Assembly (NCBI RefSeq): GCF_000002995.4
Contig: NW_025062353.1
Location: forward strand, 1-25,410
Length of the DNA: 25,410 nucleotides
Direction of reading: 5' to 3'
From: Brugia malayi
Taxonomy: Eukaryota > Nematoda > Chromadorea > Rhabditida > Onchocercidae
The number at the start of each line of letters is the position of its first letter. Positions within the stretch are counted from its first letter, which is position 1. The position numbers and the translations under genes are program-made. Below the pieces are notes generated by a model. That model searched no databases. It was given only the letters and a program-made list of their open reading frames with translations, and had not been told where the DNA came from. This document shows positions 25,394 to 25,410 of this stretch, one piece after another.

Positions 25394-25410
25394 ACTATAA
25401 AATGACAACG
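25347..25410. repeat. Terminal fold-back inverted repeat at the right edge
   Basis: The left arm 25347-25367 (core 153-173) and the right arm 25390-25410 are reverse complements at 20 of 21 positions, around a 22-base loop. The one mismatch is C at 25350 against A at 25407, and I do not see that variant in any other copy. The junction shares TTAA (25390-25393) between the forward copy and the inverted copy. This is either a true inversion of array orientation mediated by short homology, or a fold-back chimera at a contig end. The window stops before the two can be told apart. Confidence 0.85.

Overview
The whole 25.4 kb window is one head-to-tail tandem array of a single AT-rich satellite monomer. 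I find no protein gene, RNA gene or recognisable mobile element. There are 82 monomers: 81 complete and a last one cut short. Monomers are 300 to 322 bp long (mean about 311 bp from start to start). Monomer 1 contains 66 G+C in 300 bases (22%). The layout suggests long heterochromatic satellite DNA (centromeric, pericentromeric, subtelomeric or B-chromosome type) of an AT-rich eukaryote. I do not recognise the family and cannot name a species. CpG is not depleted (6 per monomer against about 3.6 expected from base composition), which argues against a genome with heavy germline CpG methylation.

Each monomer has two parts. The first is a 279-bp core, almost letter-perfect in every copy: by eye I find only about ten differences in some 22.7 kb of core. 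The second is a 21 to 43-bp linker made almost only of A/T words such as AAATTT and TTTAAA, which differs in length and wording from copy to copy. The core has a G+C-richer centre (positions 111-160, 22 of 50) that holds most of its CpGs and several short dyads. It is flanked by AT-rich DNA with further inverted repeats.

Region by region: monomers 1-63 (1-19622) show a strong tendency for long and short linkers to alternate, giving a dimeric period of about 620 bp with occasional phase slips. Monomers 64-82 (19623-25393) largely lose this. Most linkers there are short, and six of the eight copies of a C-to-T variant at core position 58 lie there. Monomer 23 (6845-7159) is an outlier, with a private core substitution and a linker that forms a perfect palindrome with 21-bp arms. 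At 25390-25393 the array turns back on itself: the last 17 to 21 bases are an inverted piece of the same core, joined through a 4-bp TTAA shared by both strands. This is either a real inversion point in the array or a fold-back artefact at a contig end.

The parts suggest a recently amplified, strongly homogenised satellite whose AT linkers change by slippage and template switching. Any function (centromere, nuclear matrix, transcription) is inference and is not shown by the sequence.
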